Of a DNA stretch of 12,950 bases, positions 6,319 through 12,950 are shown piece by piece. Both the position numbers and the translations under genes were made by a program. The stretch covers positions 1 to 12,950 of the forward strand of contig CAIVHI010000280.1 of assembly GCA_903905685.1 (NCBI GenBank), written 5' to 3'. Numbering within the stretch: the first letter of the stretch is position 1; the number at the start of each line of letters is the position of its first letter. The notes under the pieces were generated by a model that was given only the letters and a program-made list of their open reading frames with translations, was not told the origin of the DNA and ran no database searches. Source of the stretch: an uncultured Bacteroidota bacterium. Lineage in GTDB: Bacteria > Bacteroidota > Bacteroidia > Chitinophagales > Chitinophagaceae.

Positions 6319-8562
6319 ATGATGCACAATATTTATAAAGGGCTTGCCGGCATGGCCATGCTGGTGCTGGTAAGCTTCCAAACTTGGGCCGACCACAAGG
6401 TGAGCGGACGGGTGGTGGACGAAAAGGGGCGGCCTGTGCGCGGTGCCAGTGTGGCTCTCGAAAACACCATAGACGGTGGCACCACCGACAGTGCAGGCCA
6501 TTTCGAATTCACGACTTCCGAAAAAGGGAGCCAAACCATTGTGGCCCTTGAGGTGAGTATGGAAACCGCCGGTCAACCGCTGGACGTGAATGGCGATGTA
6601 GCCGATATCGTCATAAAGATGCACAAGGCGGCACATGAGTTGGCTGCGGTTGTGATAACCGCCGGCTCGTTCGATGCCTCCAACGACAAGTCGAAGACCG
6701 TTTTGAAGCCCCTCGACATCGTGACTACCGCAGGTGCAAATGCCGATGTGGTGAAGGCCATTGAGACCCTCCCCGGCACCCAGCAGACGGGTACCGAAAA
6801 TGGTTTGTTCGTGCGCGGCGGCGATGCCGGCGAAGCGGGCATTTTGGTGGATGGAATGGTGGTGCAGAACGCCTTCTTCAGCGGTCCTCCCGGTGTGGCC
6901 ACACGCAGCCGGTTTGGAGCGTTCAATTATCAGGGGGTATCGTTCAGCAGTGGGGGCTATAGTGCAAGATTTGGTCAGGCGCTCTCCGGTATCTTGGAGC
7001 TCAATACCACCGATATGCCCGACAGGAGCACGGTGAATCTCGGGCTGAATCTAGCAGGGATATATGCATCGGGCACCAAGAAGTGGGATCGCGTAGCCAT
7101 TGATTTTGGCGGCAGCTACAACAACCTGACCCCTTTTTATGGGCTTGCCAATACCAATTTCAATTTCTATAAAGTGCCCGTTGGCGGCGGTGGAAATTTC
7201 AGGCTGGTATACCAACCCAAGAAGGGCGGCATCTTGAAAGTGGGGCTCAACCAGTCTTATACCACCAGTGGCATCACCATCCCGAATCCCTATTATGGAG
7301 ATACGGCGGGGGCATCGGCCTACAATCCGCTGGGTAAGTTGGGGCAGGACATCAACTTCGTGACCCGCGACCAATACTATTACAGCAATCTGTCTTTCAA
7401 AAAGCTTTATAAGGACAAGTACAGCCTGTTCATTGCCAGCTCGTTCAGCTATGACCAAACCGACAATTCTTTCGGCACGGTGCCCATTACCGAGAAAGAT
7501 CAACGTGAGCAGTTCAGGGTGGAGGGCAAAGACTACTTCACCTCCCGTATGAATCTCTTGGCCGGTGTGGAACTCCAGAGCTACGGCATCAGTAAGTCGT
7601 TCGACACGGCTGGGCAGCAGTTTACGGAGACGCAATTGGCTGCCTATACCGAGTTGGAGTGGACGCCGGTGAACCGGATTGCGTTCAGGCCGGGCTTGCG
7701 GTTTGAGCATAGTGTGCTCATGAATACCGATGACATAGCACCCCGCCTGTCTATGGCCGTAAAGACCAGCGAAAACAGTCAGGTAAGTTTGGCAGGCGGC
7801 GTTTTCTATCAAGACCCCGACAATATGTACCTGCTTGCAGGCAAGCACCCAGGCATGCAGGAGGCCGTTCACTATATTGCCAACTGGCAATATACGAAGT
7901 CTGACAGGACATTGAGGCTGGAGGGGTATTACAAAAGCTACTACGATTTGGTGCGTGAGTTGTATTCAACCACCTTTTTCGACCCCAACCGGTATCGCGT
8001 TATTACCGACAGCGTGCGTGTTGACAACAGCGGTCATGGGTATGCGCAGGGTTTGGAGCTCTTTTATCGCGATCGGAAGAGCGTAAAGAATATGGATTTT
8101 TGGGTTTCCTACAGCTATATAGATACTCGCAGACTGTATCAAAACTATCCATTTGAGGCCACGCCGACCTTTATTGCGAACCACAACCTGAATGTAGTGG
8201 CCAAGTACTTCATCGATAAGATCCAAACCAACATCAGCGCCACCTATACCTATGCGTCGGGCTACCCCTATTACAACCCTGAGCGGCCGCTCAATTCGAC
8301 TACTTTTCTGAGCGACCACACGCCATCGTTCCAAAACCTGGCTGCGACAGTCAGTTATCTGCATACCTTTGGCAAGTGGTTTACGGTGTTTTACCTCAGT
8401 ATCGACAACATTCCGAACTACCACAATATCTTTGGCTACCGATACAACTACGACAAATCGGGGAACGTGGTGGGTGCAACGCCTGTTGTGCCGGCCCTTT
8501 ACCGCACGTTTTTTGTGGGGGTAAACATGTCGCTAACGCAGTTTAAGAAAGACGAATTGTAA
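6319..8562 (+). CDS. TonB-dependent outer-membrane receptor with carboxypeptidase-regulatory-like N-domain
   Basis: A 747-residue outer-membrane transporter that should take up a ligand using TonB/ExbBD energy. A signal peptide covers residues 1-24 (likely TWA|DHK). An Ig-like carboxypeptidase-regulatory domain follows at about 26-104 (VSGRVVDEKGRPVRGASVAL). The short stretch ELAAVVITAG (107-116) precedes the plug, about 117-230, with LFVRGGDAGEAGILVDGMVV and GYSARFGQALSGILEL. The rest is beta-barrel, rich in alternating aromatic strands, and the last strand is TFFVGVNMSLTQF followed by a short tail. At 747 residues it is shorter than SusC proteins (about 1000), and no SusD gene is next to it, so it is not a classic glycan Sus system. 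The adjacent initiator ATGs at 6319 and 6322 cannot be told apart. It is co-directional with the TPR-like gene 14 bases downstream. The ligand is unknown. Confidence 0.9.
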   Translation: MMHNIYKGLAGMAMLVLVSFQTWADHKVSGRVVDEKGRPVRGASVALENTIDGGTTDSAGHFEFTTSEKGSQTIVALEVSMETAGQPLDVNGDVADIVIKMHKAAHELAAVVITAGSFDASNDKSKTVLKPLDIVTTAGANADVVKAIETLPGTQQTGTENGLFVRGGDAGEAGILVDGMVVQNAFFSGPPGVATRSRFGAFNYQGVSFSSGGYSARFGQALSGILELNTTDMPDRSTVNLGLNLAGIYASGTKKWDRVAIDFGGSYNNLTPFYGLANTNFNFYKVPVGGGGNFRLVYQPKKGGILKVGLNQSYTTSGITIPNPYYGDTAGASAYNPLGKLGQDINFVTRDQYYYSNLSFKKLYKDKYSLFIASSFSYDQTDNSFGTVPITEKDQREQFRVEGKDYFTSRMNLLAGVELQSYGISKSFDTAGQQFTETQLAAYTELEWTPVNRIAFRPGLRFEHSVLMNTDDIAPRLSMAVKTSENSQVSLAGGVFYQDPDNMYLLAGKHPGMQEAVHYIANWQYTKSDRTLRLEGYYKSYYDLVRELYSTTFFDPNRYRVITDSVRVDNSGHGYAQGLELFYRDRKSVKNMDFWVSYSYIDTRRLYQNYPFEATPTFIANHNLNVVAKYFIDKIQTNISATYTYASGYPYYNPERPLNSTTFLSDHTPSFQNLAATVSYLHTFGKWFTVFYLSIDNIPNYHNIFGYRYNYDKSGNVVGATPVVPALYRTFFVGVNMSLTQFKKDEL

Positions 8563-8576
8563 AAACCGTATAAAAA

Positions 8577-9221
8577 ATGAGAAAATTCATCATCGCAGCC
8601 GTCGCTGTTTTTGGAACCTATGCCTCCAATGCCCAAGACTATAAGGCCCCGTTGGAAAAAACATTCGGCATCTTCGATACCTCGACGGTAATGGAGAATA
8701 AAATAGAGATGGCCAATAAAGTGAGCCTGATTGCCAAGAAGTGGAGTGGCGAGTGGCAAACCCATTACTATGCCGGCCTTTGCAAAACGGTTCTTTCCTA
8801 TATGGAGAAGGATGCAACGAAGCGTGATGCCTACCTGGATGAGGCAGAAAAGGAACATGACGACGCAGTGAGTGTACAGAAGAAGGAAAACGATGAAACC
8901 TATGTACTTGCCGCAATGATTGCCAATGCGAGGCTTGCTGTGGACGGCTCTACAAGGTGGATGAAGTATGGCAAGATTTTTACGGCCAACTTGGAAAGCG
9001 CCAAGAAACTTAATCCCGACAATCCGCGAATCTATTACCTCGATGGTACTGCCAAGTTGTTCACTCCAAAGGCATTTGGTGGAGGTAAGAAAGCGGCAAT
9101 GCCTTATTTCGAGAAGGCAGCGCCATTATTTGAGAAGGAAGCCGGTGCCGACATCACCAAGCCGCATTGGGGCAAGGACCGCAACGCCATGCATTTGGCA
9201 GAGTGCAAGGCCGGCGAATAG
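8577..9221 (+). CDS. Secreted helical/TPR-like protein partnered with a TonB receptor
   Basis: A 214-residue exported protein of unknown function. The signal peptide covers residues 1-19 with an ASNA|QD cleavage site, so the mature protein is periplasmic or surface-exposed; there is no lipobox cysteine. The mature part is alpha-helical, and the segment LESAKKLNPDNPRIYYLDGTA followed by an FGGGKKAAMPYFEKAAPLFE-type helix pair resembles tetratricopeptide repeats. I recall similar small proteins beside TonB-dependent receptors in other Bacteroidota, but cannot name a function. It starts 14 bases after the receptor stop with no promoter between, so the two are very likely co-transcribed. A role in ligand capture, receptor assembly or regulation is only inference. 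The gene is convergent with the GGGP synthase-family gene. Confidence 0.75.
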   Translation: MRKFIIAAVAVFGTYASNAQDYKAPLEKTFGIFDTSTVMENKIEMANKVSLIAKKWSGEWQTHYYAGLCKTVLSYMEKDATKRDAYLDEAEKEHDDAVSVQKKENDETYVLAAMIANARLAVDGSTRWMKYGKIFTANLESAKKLNPDNPRIYYLDGTAKLFTPKAFGGGKKAAMPYFEKAAPLFEKEAGADITKPHWGKDRNAMHLAECKAGE

Positions 9222-9251
9222 TTACTACAAAAATATTTTGATGGGCAATGG

Positions 9252-9290
9252 GCCGCTGCAAAAGAAAAGAGCGGCGGCTCATTTTCTTTC
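9252..9290 (+). terminator. Possible terminator between convergent genes
   Basis: GCCGCT (9252-9257) and AGCGGC (9270-9275) form a 6-bp stem around a 12-base A-rich loop. ATTTTCTTT follows on the plus strand after a short spacer. The T-rich stretch overlaps the last codons of the minus-strand gene that stops at 9279. The large loop and spacer make this a weak candidate for ending the receptor operon. Confidence 0.35.
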
Positions 9291-10040
9291 CAGATTCGCT
9301 TGCCGAATTGCAGCCGCCATTTGGGGAATGAGCGATGGGGTTTGCTCGGCGGCGGTGCCCACCACCAGAAGGTTGGCACCTGCCAAGGCATTCTCATAGA
9401 TTTTTTCCGCAGTGCGGATACCGCCCCCAACGATGAGGGGAATGGAAGTTTGGCTGGAAACCATCCGAATCATATCGACCGAAACCGGAATCTGCGCGCC
9501 GCTACCGGCTTCCAGATATAGGACATGCTTGCCCTGCATTTCTGCCGCCCAAGCCGTGGCTAGGGCAATCTCGGGTTTGTTGTTGGGGATGGGTTGGGTG
9601 TTGCTGATGTAGGAAACCGTTGTAGGTATCCCACCATCTATGAGTAGGTATCCGGTTGAAATGGTTTCCAATCTGCTGGCGCGCACCATTGCCGCCGATG
9701 TAACGTGCTGTCCTATCAAGAGTTCCGCATTTCTGCCAGATACCAGCGACAGATAGAGTAATGCATCGGCGGCGGGAGTTACTTGGGCGGGGCTGCCGGG
9801 GAAAAGGATGATGGGGATGGAAGCCCTTTTCCTAAAGGCCGCAATACAGGCTTCCATTTGTTGGGTGAGTAGTAAGCTGCCACCCAGTAGCAAGTATTTT
9901 ACGCCAGCCTCCGCACAGGTGGCGGCCAAGGCTTCCATCTCCAACGGAGATATTTTGTCTGGGTCGGCCAAAATGGCCAACTCGGTTTGGCCGCCGTCTC
10001 GAAGGGTGGTCAGTTCGCGATATATGTTTCCCGTTGCCAA
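9279..10040 (-). CDS. Geranylgeranylglyceryl/heptaprenylglyceryl phosphate synthase family protein (PcrB-like)
   Basis: A TIM-barrel prenyltransferase of about 253 residues that joins a polyprenyl diphosphate to sn-glycerol-1-phosphate. Motifs in order are LADPDK (Mg2+-binding Asp region, residues 24-29), KYLLLGGSL, IPIILFPGSP, YLEAGSGAQIP (phosphate/prenyl-site region), LIVGGGIRT and VVGTAAE. This ether-lipid type reaction is best known in archaea, but Bacteroidota carry a recognised group of bacterial family members. The start is uncertain. The open frame extends to a TTG at 10097, but that TTG lies inside a TATATTTG promoter element, so it cannot be translated from that promoter. No in-frame ATG precedes residue 34. 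I chose the TTG at 10040, which gives the usual family length (MATGNIYREL...). An ATG at 10075 is in another frame and stops after 21 codons. Product chain length cannot be predicted from sequence alone. Confidence 0.85.
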   Translation of the reverse strand: MATGNIYRELTTLRDGGQTELAILADPDKISPLEMEALAATCAEAGVKYLLLGGSLLLTQQMEACIAAFRKRASIPIILFPGSPAQVTPAADALLYLSLVSGRNAELLIGQHVTSAAMVRASRLETISTGYLLIDGGIPTTVSYISNTQPIPNNKPEIALATAWAAEMQGKHVLYLEAGSGAQIPVSVDMIRMVSSQTSIPLIVGGGIRTAEKIYENALAGANLLVVGTAAEQTPSLIPQMAAAIRQANLERK

Positions 10041-10094
10041 GGGCGAATGGATTTGACGATTTGCGCAACGCCCATGGGCAAGCGGCCAAAAGTA

Positions 10095-10102
10095 CAAATA
10101 TA
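10095..10102 (-). promoter_or_regulatory. Bacteroidota -7 promoter element for the GGGP synthase-family gene
   Basis: On the minus strand 10102-10095 reads TATATTTG, an exact TAnnTTTG match, 54 bases before the proposed TTG start at 10040. It separates this gene from the outer-membrane protein gene upstream, whose stop is 111 bases further right. Confidence 0.5.
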
Positions 10103-10213
10103 GTCTAATCCGGTAGGTACCTCAGCAATTGCGTTTGGGTTGTGGATTCCTATTGCCTCCTCGGCAAAAGGCTTCGCGTAGGGGCATATTTTTGAAATGG
10201 GTTAGCATTTGCC

Positions 10214-10918
10214 TTATTCCCGGCTTCCAAAGTAGAAGTGTAGGCCTGCGGTGAAGGTGAAATAGACATCGTTGGATACCAAGCCGCCGGACTTGAAGGA
10301 ATAGCCGTCTACATAATCGGAGAAGGCATAGTTTGCCTGAAAGTTGATATTGAAAATCGTTTTCGACAAGAGTCCCGTTTTGGGTAACTTGAAGTCCATC
10401 CCTATGTTTTCCAGGAGTACTGCGGTTGAACTTGTTGATTTGGTGTGTTCGTTAGGAGCTTGGTCGGGTCTGAAACGGGTGGTAAGCGTGCTCAAGTTGT
10501 TGTTAAGGTATCCTAGGCCGAGTCCCCAATAAAGACGGTTCTTGATTTCCTTGTTTTTCAGGCCGTGCCTGTTGAAGATGTTGTTGAACGAATATCTGGC
10601 GTTAACGTTGGCGGTCGTGAAATTGTTATGGCTTTGTAGGCCACTGGTCCATTCGTTGGCCGGACTTGCACTATAAAGTTCTCCTGCGGCGCATTCCACC
10701 CCAATCCGCAACTTCTCGGAGAAGTTGTACCCATACGTCACCGAAAATACGTCCCTTACGGGGTGGTTTTTGAGCTCTCCGTCTATGACGGTTCCCCCTG
10801 CATTGATGCCGACCATATGTTTTTGGTTGTAGGCATCGGCGGCATCATCCCGGAATTGGGCGTGCGCAAGGGTGCTCGAAAACAACAAAAGTAGGTTGCC
10901 AATCAAATAGCGGTTCAT
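10214..10918 (-). CDS. Outer-membrane beta-barrel protein (porin-family-like, function unknown)
   Basis: A 234-residue exported protein with a Sec signal peptide at residues 1-20 (LAHA|QF). The mature part shows alternating hydrophobic/aromatic strands typical of small 8-10-stranded barrels: VFSVTYGYNFSEKLRIGVEC, ANVNARYSFNNIF, LYWGLGLGYLNNNL, TIFNINFQANYAFSDYV and DVYFTFTAGLHFYFG. The C-terminal strand ending in aromatic residues suits BAM-dependent insertion, with SRE as a short tail. I recognise no specific family beyond the general outer-membrane beta-barrel type, and no ligand or enzyme motif is visible. The ATG at 10918 follows a consensus -7 element by 23 bases and starts a proper signal peptide. 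It is divergent from the upxY-like gene. Confidence 0.8.
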   Translation of the reverse strand: MNRYLIGNLLLLFSSTLAHAQFRDDAADAYNQKHMVGINAGGTVIDGELKNHPVRDVFSVTYGYNFSEKLRIGVECAAGELYSASPANEWTSGLQSHNNFTTANVNARYSFNNIFNRHGLKNKEIKNRLYWGLGLGYLNNNLSTLTTRFRPDQAPNEHTKSTSSTAVLLENIGMDFKLPKTGLLSKTIFNINFQANYAFSDYVDGYSFKSGGLVSNDVYFTFTAGLHFYFGSRE

Positions 10919-10941
10919 GGATAGAAGAGGGTCTAAACGGC

Positions 10942-10949
10942 CAAAGCTA
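10942..10949 (-). promoter_or_regulatory. Bacteroidota -7 promoter element for the beta-barrel gene
   Basis: On the minus strand 10949-10942 reads TAGCTTTG, an exact TAnnTTTG match ending 23 bases before the ATG at 10918. A TTTG appears upstream on the same strand (10965-10962), but at 12 bases it is too close to serve as a normal -33 box. Confidence 0.55.
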
Positions 10950-11188
10950 AGTATTTTTTGTCAAATTCGGATAAAAATTTCAAAATATTTGCATGATTTA
11001 TGAATCGGTATTGTATTCAGCGGTTTACACGTGGCAGAATATCGTGTTCTGTTTCATACCACACTCTTTCGGGCGAGCGGGCTCCTGTTGGGGCCGAGCA
11101 ACGGGATGGTCGGGATACCGGTGTTTTGTAGAATTTGGAAGGCAATATCACCCCTTTGAAGATTAATTATATTTTATTTGATTTTGGT

Positions 11189-11200
11189 AATATGCATATT
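11189..11200. promoter_or_regulatory. 12-base perfect palindrome, possible operator
   Basis: AATATGCATATT is its own reverse complement and lies about 70 bases upstream of the upxY -7 element. It could bind a dimeric regulator. It sits in AT-rich DNA where palindromes arise more easily, and I see no second copy. Confidence 0.25.
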
Positions 11201-11269
11201 GGCAGGTTGTTCACGGCAACGTAAAAAAGAATTCATCGTCTTAAAATCCCTCAAAAACATTTTTTTTAT

Positions 11270-11277
11270 TACTTTTG
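11270..11277 (+). promoter_or_regulatory. Bacteroidota -7 promoter element for the polysaccharide locus
   Basis: TACTTTTG matches TAnnTTTG exactly. The next gene starts 139 bases downstream at 11417, much further than for the other plus-strand promoters here (15-18 bases). This implies an untranslated leader of about 130 bases. Confidence 0.55.
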
Positions 11278-11302
11278 AAGCAAAATAAGCTAGATTGTAT
11301 TA

Positions 11303-11405
11303 GCGGCGCAACTAATTTATGCCGCGGTCAATAGAACTTAAATTTTTGATGGTTACGTTTGCCGCTTGGGACTGACGGAAGCGAAGCTTTGCAGTAAACT
11401 GTAGG
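11303..11405 (+). promoter_or_regulatory. Putative structured 5' leader of the upxY operon
   Basis: The predicted leader holds two perfect 5-bp hairpins: GCGGC (11303-11307) with GCCGC (11321-11325), and CGCTT (11363-11367) with AAGCG (11379-11383). A small CAG/CTG hairpin lies near 11392-11401. TGCCGC occurs twice (11320-11325 and 11360-11365). UpxY proteins are known to act through the 5' leader of their own capsule operons, so this is the place to look for their target. No classic terminator (stem plus adjacent T-run) is seen, so its role is inference. Confidence 0.35.
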
Positions 11406-11416
11406 AAATTGGATTT

Positions 11417-11926
11417 ATGGCTTGGCACGTGATATATACTAAGCCCAACAGCGAAAAAAAGGTGTCGCAAACTTTGGTGGCCATGCGGAAACAGGTATTC
11501 TGTCCTGTTACGTCTGAAATCCGCCAATGGAGCGACCGCCGAAAAGTGATTTCGGTGCCGTTATTCCGGTCATACGTTTTTGTTTGGATGGACGATTATA
11601 AGAACGAGCACGTTGCGGTGCTGCAACTTCCCGGGGTTCTGGGTTTCTTGAAATGGCTGGGGAAGCCCGGCATTGTAAGGAGCGAAGAAATTGAGCAAAT
11701 CAGGGAATTCATAGCCCGTTATAAAAACCATAAGATTTCGGTTGCCAATCGGTACTCCACGGGCGACAAGGTCTCGATAGCCGAGGGGCCGCTTGCAGGC
11801 AAAGGGGGCACGATATTGGCCATCCGAAACAAGACGGCGGTTTTGGAACTGGAAACATTAGGCTGCTGCCTCTTGGCCCATGTTCCTGTATCAAATATAA
11901 AAGATGTTGGGAGCGTTATAGATTAA
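11417..11926 (+). CDS. UpxY-family transcription antiterminator (NusG paralogue)
   Basis: A 169-residue NusG-like elongation factor that should bind RNA polymerase and let it read through the polysaccharide operon it heads. The N-terminal NGN domain (about 1-105) starts MAWHVIYTKPNSEKKVSQTL and carries CPVTSEIRQWSDRRK and VPLFRSYVFVWMD, features of Bacteroidota UpxY proteins. A KOW-type domain follows (about 112-160: GDKVSIAEGPLAGKGGTI, ending HVPVSNI). Length and order match intact family members. It follows a leader of about 130 bases with its own promoter. The Wzc-like gene starts 37 bases after its stop with no terminator or promoter between, so they share an operon. In Bacteroides fragilis upxY is followed by upxZ; here no upxZ lies between it and the export kinase gene. 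Confidence 0.88.
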   Translation: MAWHVIYTKPNSEKKVSQTLVAMRKQVFCPVTSEIRQWSDRRKVISVPLFRSYVFVWMDDYKNEHVAVLQLPGVLGFLKWLGKPGIVRSEEIEQIREFIARYKNHKISVANRYSTGDKVSIAEGPLAGKGGTILAIRNKTAVLELETLGCCLLAHVPVSNIKDVGSVID

Positions 11927-11963
11927 GGCACCAGACACTTTGGAAACCAATTAGACATATAAG

Positions 11964-12950
11964 ATGAAAGATACGCATAAGCAGGCTTTGATGGAATATG
12001 AGCGGGCAGATGAGCAACGGGAACCTAACGGCATGGATATCAACAAGCTGTTACAACTATTCTTGTCTCGCTGGTACATTTTCCTGTTCAGCCTCGTTAT
12101 TTTTGTTTGTGGGGCAAAGGTTTATTTGAGGTATGCCACTCCGAAATATAAAATAATGTCCAAAGTCCTCATCAAGGACGACCAAAAGTCGGGCAGCGAC
12201 GATGATAGCCAAATTTTGCAGGACATCGGGTTGTCATCGGGCTCGGCCAATGTGGACAATGAAGTGGAAATATTGAAGACCACTACGTTGATGGAAGAAG
12301 TGGCGCGGTCTATGCAGTTGAATGTGCGGTATTTCCTGAAAGCTAAATTCAAGCCCACAGAACTTTACAAAGAGAACCAGCCCTTCAGGATGGTTTTCAC
12401 AAAATTCAACGATGATTCCATCAAAGGCATATTGAAGTATGAAATTGCTGCAAAAGACAACAATACTTTTACCTTAAACACCGGGAACCGGGTTTGGAAG
12501 GGCAAATGGGGCGAATCGGTAACCTTGCCCGTGGGTACGGCCATGATGCTTCGTAATTTTGAATGTCCGGTGAAGCCGAACGGCAACTACTTGGTTCAAA
12601 TCAGCGATTACAACTCGGTGGTGGAACATTACTCCTTCAGTTTTGATGCCGTTGTTCCCTCAAAGCAAGTCACAACCGTTGCGCTTTCCTTGAAGGAAGA
12701 GATTCCACAGAAGGGCATCGACATCCTTAACAGGTTGATGCACATCTACATACAAGACAAAATAGATGACCAGAACACCATTGCGGACAGCACCATCAAA
12801 TTCATTAAAGACCGGTTGCTCATTATTGGTGATGAACTGAAATCGAAAGAAGGCGAAATTGAAGTTTATAAGAAGGCAAATGGTTTGGTTGATTTGGAGA
12901 CGCAAGGTGAGCTTTTGTTGAACAACAACGACCAGAATGAAAAGTCGCTG
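11964..12950 (+). CDS. Polysaccharide co-polymerase / tyrosine autokinase (Wzz-Wzc type), N-terminal part
   Basis: An open frame from the ATG at 11964 to the window edge gives 329 residues and no stop. The N-terminus has a cytoplasmic stretch, a membrane segment at about residues 38-55 (WYIFLFSLVIFVCGAKVYL) and the Wzz-type start of the periplasmic domain (YATPKYKIMSKVLIKDD), then NVDNEVEILKTTTLMEEVA, a hallmark of chain-length determinant proteins. A coiled-coil segment begins near residue 275 (FIKDRLLIIGDELKSKEGEI). In Bacteroidota such proteins usually continue through a second membrane segment into a cytoplasmic BY-kinase domain, about 750-820 residues in all, and control chain length and export of capsule or exopolysaccharide with Wza and Wzx/Wzy. 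The kinase part lies outside the window, so the kinase call is inferred from the N-domain and from the upxY context. Confidence 0.85.
   Translation, partial: MKDTHKQALMEYERADEQREPNGMDINKLLQLFLSRWYIFLFSLVIFVCGAKVYLRYATPKYKIMSKVLIKDDQKSGSDDDSQILQDIGLSSGSANVDNEVEILKTTTLMEEVARSMQLNVRYFLKAKFKPTELYKENQPFRMVFTKFNDDSIKGILKYEIAAKDNNTFTLNTGNRVWKGKWGESVTLPVGTAMMLRNFECPVKPNGNYLVQISDYNSVVEHYSFSFDAVVPSKQVTTVALSLKEEIPQKGIDILNRLMHIYIQDKIDDQNTIADSTIKFIKDRLLIIGDELKSKEGEIEVYKKANGLVDLETQGELLLNNNDQNEKSL

Larger units (their letters stand above)
10919..11416. other. 498-base divergent intergenic region
   Basis: This gap separates the minus-strand barrel gene from the upxY-like gene. It holds a -7 element on each strand (10942-10949 minus, 11270-11277 plus), AT-rich tracts at about 10955-11000 and 11160-11280, a GC-rich patch at 11070-11125 with a 7-bp hairpin, a perfect 12-base palindrome at 11189-11200, and a leader of about 130 bases before the upxY ATG with two short hairpins. 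No credible ORF or tRNA was seen. Confidence 0.6.

Noticed and set aside
7051..7890. Antisense open frame (279 codons) opposite the TonB receptor
   Set aside because: It is fully inside the receptor gene, matches no family I know, and has no promoter element near its start.
10153..10167. TTGCC/GGCAA hairpin as terminator for the beta-barrel gene
   Set aside because: The stem is short and no T-run follows on the minus strand; I could not support a terminator here.
10919..11416. tRNA, CRISPR or riboswitch in the large intergenic region
   Set aside because: No cloverleaf with a TTCGA arm, no regularly spaced repeats, and no riboswitch core that I recognise.

Overview
The window looks like a chromosomal piece of a Bacteroidota bacterium, possibly of the Chitinophagales/Sphingobacteriia side. 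Three things support this. Six intergenic sites carry the exact Bacteroidota sigma factor -7 motif TAnnTTTG, most of them 15-23 bases before a start codon, and there are no strong Shine-Dalgarno sites. The protein set is typical of the phylum: a TonB-dependent receptor with an N-terminal carboxypeptidase-regulatory-like domain, a UpxY-type antiterminator, a Wzc-type tyrosine autokinase, an M28 peptidase with PA and PDZ domains, and a bacterial GGGP synthase homologue. The transposase remnant also resembles Bacteroidota IS30 elements. Placement below phylum is inference.

Layout. 1-5150 (+): cysteinyl-tRNA synthetase (cysS), a strong intrinsic terminator, an MsbA-like ABC exporter, a second hairpin/T-run with a new promoter, then a secreted zinc aminopeptidase. 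5160-5492 (-): dihydroneopterin aldolase (folB), convergent with the peptidase. 5505-6318: a degenerate stretch with the 5' piece of an Abi-family (abortive-infection-like) gene, broken at codon 57 by the 3' end of a decayed IS30-family element that carries a frameshift and an in-frame stop. 6319-9221 (+): a two-gene operon of a TonB-dependent receptor and a small secreted helical/TPR-like protein. 9279-10040 (-): a geranylgeranylglyceryl/heptaprenylglyceryl phosphate synthase family protein. 10214-10918 (-): an outer-membrane beta-barrel protein. 10919-11416: a 498-base divergent intergenic region. 11417-12950 (+): a UpxY/NusG-paralogue antiterminator and the N-terminal part of a Wzz/Wzc polysaccharide co-polymerase, apparently the start of an exopolysaccharide or capsule locus that runs off the right edge.

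Functionally the left part is housekeeping (tRNA charging, lipid/drug export, periplasmic proteolysis, folate). The middle is envelope and uptake functions plus a small mobile-element graveyard. The right edge opens a surface polysaccharide operon whose first gene probably controls its own transcription elongation through a long 5' leader. I found no tRNA, rRNA or CRISPR array. No clearly new multi-gene system is visible. The items most worth a second look are the Abi/IS30 wreck, the upxY leader, and the receptor/TPR pair.
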